From NCBI GenBank assembly GCA_964596375.1, contig CAZQTO010000102.1:1-7916 (forward strand): a stretch of 7,916 nt of DNA. The letters run 5' to 3'. A program made the translations under genes and the position numbers. Shown one piece after another: positions 6,017 through 7,916 of the stretch (positions within the stretch are counted from its first letter, which is position 1; each line of letters opens with the position of its first letter). The stretch comes from UBA1543 sp964596375 (GTDB taxonomy: Bacteria; Pseudomonadota; Zetaproteobacteria; Mariprofundales; Mariprofundaceae). The notes beneath the pieces are model-generated. The model was not told where the DNA came from and made no database searches. It saw nothing but the letters and a program-made list of their open reading frames with translations.

Positions 6017-6961
6017 ATGCCGAACAAAAACACGTTTGACGGGCCATTGGTCAGCATCATCATGAACTGCCGCAACAGCGACAGATACCTCAGGGAGGCT
6101 ATCGACAGCGTTCTGGCGCAGACCTACAGTCACTGGGAAATCGTCTTCTGGGATAATCAGTCCTCGGATGACAGCAGCGCGATCTTCAAAAGCTACGACG
6201 ACCCGAGATTCAGTTATTTCCTTGCGCCTGAATACACGGCTCTGGGTGAGGCGCGCAATCTTGCCTTGCGGCAGGCCAGAGGCGATCTCATCGCCTTTCT
6301 GGATTGTGACGACCTGTGGTTTCCGCAAAAGCTTGAGAAGCAGATCCCGCTGTTCGACAGAGACGAAGTCGGGCTGGTTATCTGCGACACGATTTTTTTC
6401 AACAGCAGGAAGGATATCCGGCAGTTTTACGCGAAGAAAAAGCCGCCCAAGGGTAGCGTTTTCAGGGAGCTTCTCGGCGATTATTTCATTTCGATGGAAA
6501 CGGCGGTTATCCGCAGGTCTGTTCTGGATGACATGGACCATTGGTTCGACACCCGCTTCGAGGTTATCGAGGAATACGACTTCTTTGTCAGGGTTGGCTA
6601 CAAATGGGAACTAGACTGTGTGGACGAAGCACTGTCGAAATGGCGTGTGCATGAGGCAAGCTGGACATGGAGTAAACCGGAGCTGTTTCCTGCCGAAATA
6701 CGTTTGTTTCTGGATAAGCTGAATGCGTCGATTCCGGATTTCGATTCCCGCTTCGGGAAAGAAGCGCATGCAGTGCGGGTGAAAATCGCGCTCCAGGAAT
6801 CGGTTGTTGCCTGGCGCCTGAAAAATCCGGGGAAGGCCAGGGAGATTCTCAGGCCATTTCTTCGCGAAAGCCGGGCAGCGATCCTGCTTTTCGCATGGAC
6901 GTGGTTGCCGTTCAAGACCTTCGATGTGGTGAACCGGATACGTGTAGGCCTTACATCATGA
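6017..6961 (+). CDS. Family 2 glycosyltransferase (GT-A fold)
   Basis: This 314-residue inverting glycosyltransferase probably adds one sugar from a nucleotide-sugar to the growing lipid-linked repeat unit on the cytoplasmic face of the inner membrane. The GT-A nucleotide-binding half is clear: V-S-I-I-M-N-C-R-N at 12-20, Y-L-R-E-A-I-D-S-V-L-A-Q-T-Y at 24-37 and D-N-Q-S-S-D-D-S from 46. The metal-binding D-x-D is in F-L-D-C-D-D-L-W (D96-C97-D98). I-E-E-Y-D-F-F-V-R at 184-192 matches the catalytic-base (E/D-D) region, with E186 as candidate base. The C-terminal tail has one short hydrophobic patch near 289-300, perhaps a membrane contact. ATG 6017 lies 12 bases after the TIM-barrel stop with a weak AGG eight bases upstream. 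Its stop overlaps the next start as ATGA. Donor and acceptor cannot be read from the sequence. Confidence 0.9.
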   Translation: MPNKNTFDGPLVSIIMNCRNSDRYLREAIDSVLAQTYSHWEIVFWDNQSSDDSSAIFKSYDDPRFSYFLAPEYTALGEARNLALRQARGDLIAFLDCDDLWFPQKLEKQIPLFDRDEVGLVICDTIFFNSRKDIRQFYAKKKPPKGSVFRELLGDYFISMETAVIRRSVLDDMDHWFDTRFEVIEEYDFFVRVGYKWELDCVDEALSKWRVHEASWTWSKPELFPAEIRLFLDKLNASIPDFDSRFGKEAHAVRVKIALQESVVAWRLKNPGKAREILRPFLRESRAAILLFAWTWLPFKTFDVVNRIRVGLTS

Positions 6962-7902
6962 GCTATTTCGCGCACGCCAGAACCGCGCTCAAGTATGGCA
7001 TGATGACTGTGGGCCTAAAAAGGGGTGACAGAATTCTGGTGCCTGACTATATCTGCCAGGCATTGCTTCATCCTATTAAAGCCCTAGGACTCGAAGTTGT
7101 TTATTACCCCATTGACGATGTGTTTGAACCTCAGTGGGATGATCTTGAGCTTATGGTGTGCGATCTTGATTGCCGAGCAATCGTGATGGTACATTATTTC
7201 GGGCAACCACAAGATATCGATCGATACAAAAACTTTTGCACCGCCCATGATTTACTTCTGATTGAAGATAATGCACATGGATTTGGCGGGACAGTTCAGG
7301 GGAAAGCTCTGGGGACATTCGGTGATCTGGGTATAAGTTCGCCGCGAAAAATATTGCATACAACATCAGGCGGGATCCTTTTCATCAATGGCGAAGAACA
7401 GTCTCCACCCGCATTGCCCGTCTACCATATGAGTCTGGGAGAGCGATTGCTAAGGAAGTCATTTGGGCAATGGCCAAAGCTGAAGATTGGCGCATTACTT
7501 CTCACTCGCCGATTGCCGAATTTTACTGTCCCATCGGCTTTTCACGAGCCTGTTGTACAAGATACAGTAGCAGATGAATGTTCGGCGAAAGTCATATCTG
7601 AAATTGTCTCAAGCCATACATTACAGAAATTGGCACATCTGCGCAGGGAAAGGTGGATTGCTTGGCAGGAGACAGTACTGCATATCGGTTTGCAGCCTGC
7701 ATATGATGGTGTTCACCCCGAGTCATCGCCATGGGCTTTCCCTGCATATTTCAAGTCAACCGAACAGCGGGAACATATTTTGAAGGTTGGTTTGCAAAAA
7801 GGAGTTGTTTGTTTTCCTTGGCCGGCATTGCCGGAAGAAGTCTTACAATTGCGAGGAGAGCCAGTTAAACGATGGAAAAATTTGGTCTGCGTCCCACTGT
7901 AG
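6958..7902 (+). CDS. Second DegT/DnrJ/EryC1/StrS-family PLP protein, possibly truncated at its 3' end
   Basis: This 314-residue fold-type I PLP protein belongs to a subfamily distinct from the aminotransferase at 1432. It opens with Y-F-A-H-A-R-T-A-L-K-Y-G (3-14) and V-P-D-Y-I-C. V-H-Y-F-G-Q-P-Q and L-I-E-D-N-A-H-G-F-G-G follow, the latter with PLP-contacting D104. The lysine motif S-P-R-K-I-L has K131 as the likely Schiff-base residue, so aminotransferase chemistry is possible. It is shorter than typical members (about 360-390), lacking the usual N-terminal lead-in and the last helix. ATG 6958 overlaps the glycosyltransferase stop as ATGA, with TAGG about nine bases upstream; an in-frame ATG at 6895 would lie inside that gene. 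The frame stops at TAG 7900 after V-C-V-P-L, where relatives usually continue, and the bases after it read Y-D-L-P in frame. It probably aminates or otherwise modifies a sugar of this glycan. Confidence 0.82.
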   Translation: MSYFAHARTALKYGMMTVGLKRGDRILVPDYICQALLHPIKALGLEVVYYPIDDVFEPQWDDLELMVCDLDCRAIVMVHYFGQPQDIDRYKNFCTAHDLLLIEDNAHGFGGTVQGKALGTFGDLGISSPRKILHTTSGGILFINGEEQSPPALPVYHMSLGERLLRKSFGQWPKLKIGALLLTRRLPNFTVPSAFHEPVVQDTVADECSAKVISEIVSSHTLQKLAHLRRERWIAWQETVLHIGLQPAYDGVHPESSPWAFPAYFKSTEQREHILKVGLQKGVVCFPWPALPEEVLQLRGEPVKRWKNLVCVPL

Positions 7903-7916
7903 TATGACTTGCCAAA

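Noticed and set aside
5813..6541. 242-residue minus-strand open frame across the TIM-barrel and glycosyltransferase genes
   Set aside because: It is antisense to two well-supported genes with clear family motifs and shows no recognisable domain itself.
6895..6957. Longer N-terminus of the second PLP protein from ATG 6895
   Set aside because: The added 21 residues are an out-of-frame reading of the glycosyltransferase end; the ATGA overlap at 6958 explains the start better.
1..7916. CRISPR array, tRNA, rRNA, insertion sequence or prophage genes
   Set aside because: No regular spaced repeats, no tRNA- or rRNA-like sequence, and no transposase or integrase motif was seen on either strand.

Overview
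The window is a piece of a bacterial surface-polysaccharide (O-antigen or exopolysaccharide type) biosynthesis locus. The genes are tightly packed, with short spacers, one- to thirteen-base overlaps and GTG/TTG starts. Base composition is intermediate and changes from gene to gene. CDP-glucose enzymes, DegT-family aminotransferases, an OafA-type acyltransferase and a family 2 glycosyltransferase together suggest a Gram-negative bacterium, probably a beta- or gammaproteobacterium. I cannot name a genus. A run of ten N bases shows that the assembly is draft quality.

Positions 1-2553 (+ strand) form a nucleotide-sugar operon: the 3' end of a CDP-glucose 4,6-dehydratase (RfbG), a RmlC-like cupin sugar epimerase/isomerase, glucose-1-phosphate cytidylyltransferase (RfbF) and a DegT/DnrJ/EryC1/StrS aminotransferase. 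The inferred route is Glc-1-P + CTP -> CDP-glucose -> CDP-4-keto-6-deoxyglucose, then possible epimerisation or isomerisation by the cupin, then transamination to a CDP-linked amino-deoxyhexose. The DegT enzyme keeps the PLP lysine and so is not the iron-sulfur dehydrase RfbH, which argues against the classical 3,6-dideoxyhexose pathway for this part.

Positions 2554-2803 hold no gene I can support. Positions 2804-4792 (- strand) encode a full-length OafA/YrhL-type membrane acyltransferase with a C-terminal SGNH domain, which probably O-acetylates the glycan. It lies against the direction of its neighbours, has a plausible promoter of its own, and changes base composition part-way along. Positions 4793-5083 are the spacer between it and the next + strand gene.

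Positions 5084-7902 (+ strand) form a second operon-like run: an IolE/inosose-dehydratase-like TIM-barrel protein with a TTG start and a strong ribosome binding site, a family 2 glycosyltransferase, and a second, divergent DegT-family PLP protein. The last overlaps the glycosyltransferase by ATGA and ends at a TAG that may be premature. The window stops 14 bases later.

The most interesting content is the CDP-linked amino-sugar module, with its unusual cupin, and the IolE-like protein in a glycan cluster. Neither can be shown to be new from sequence reading alone.
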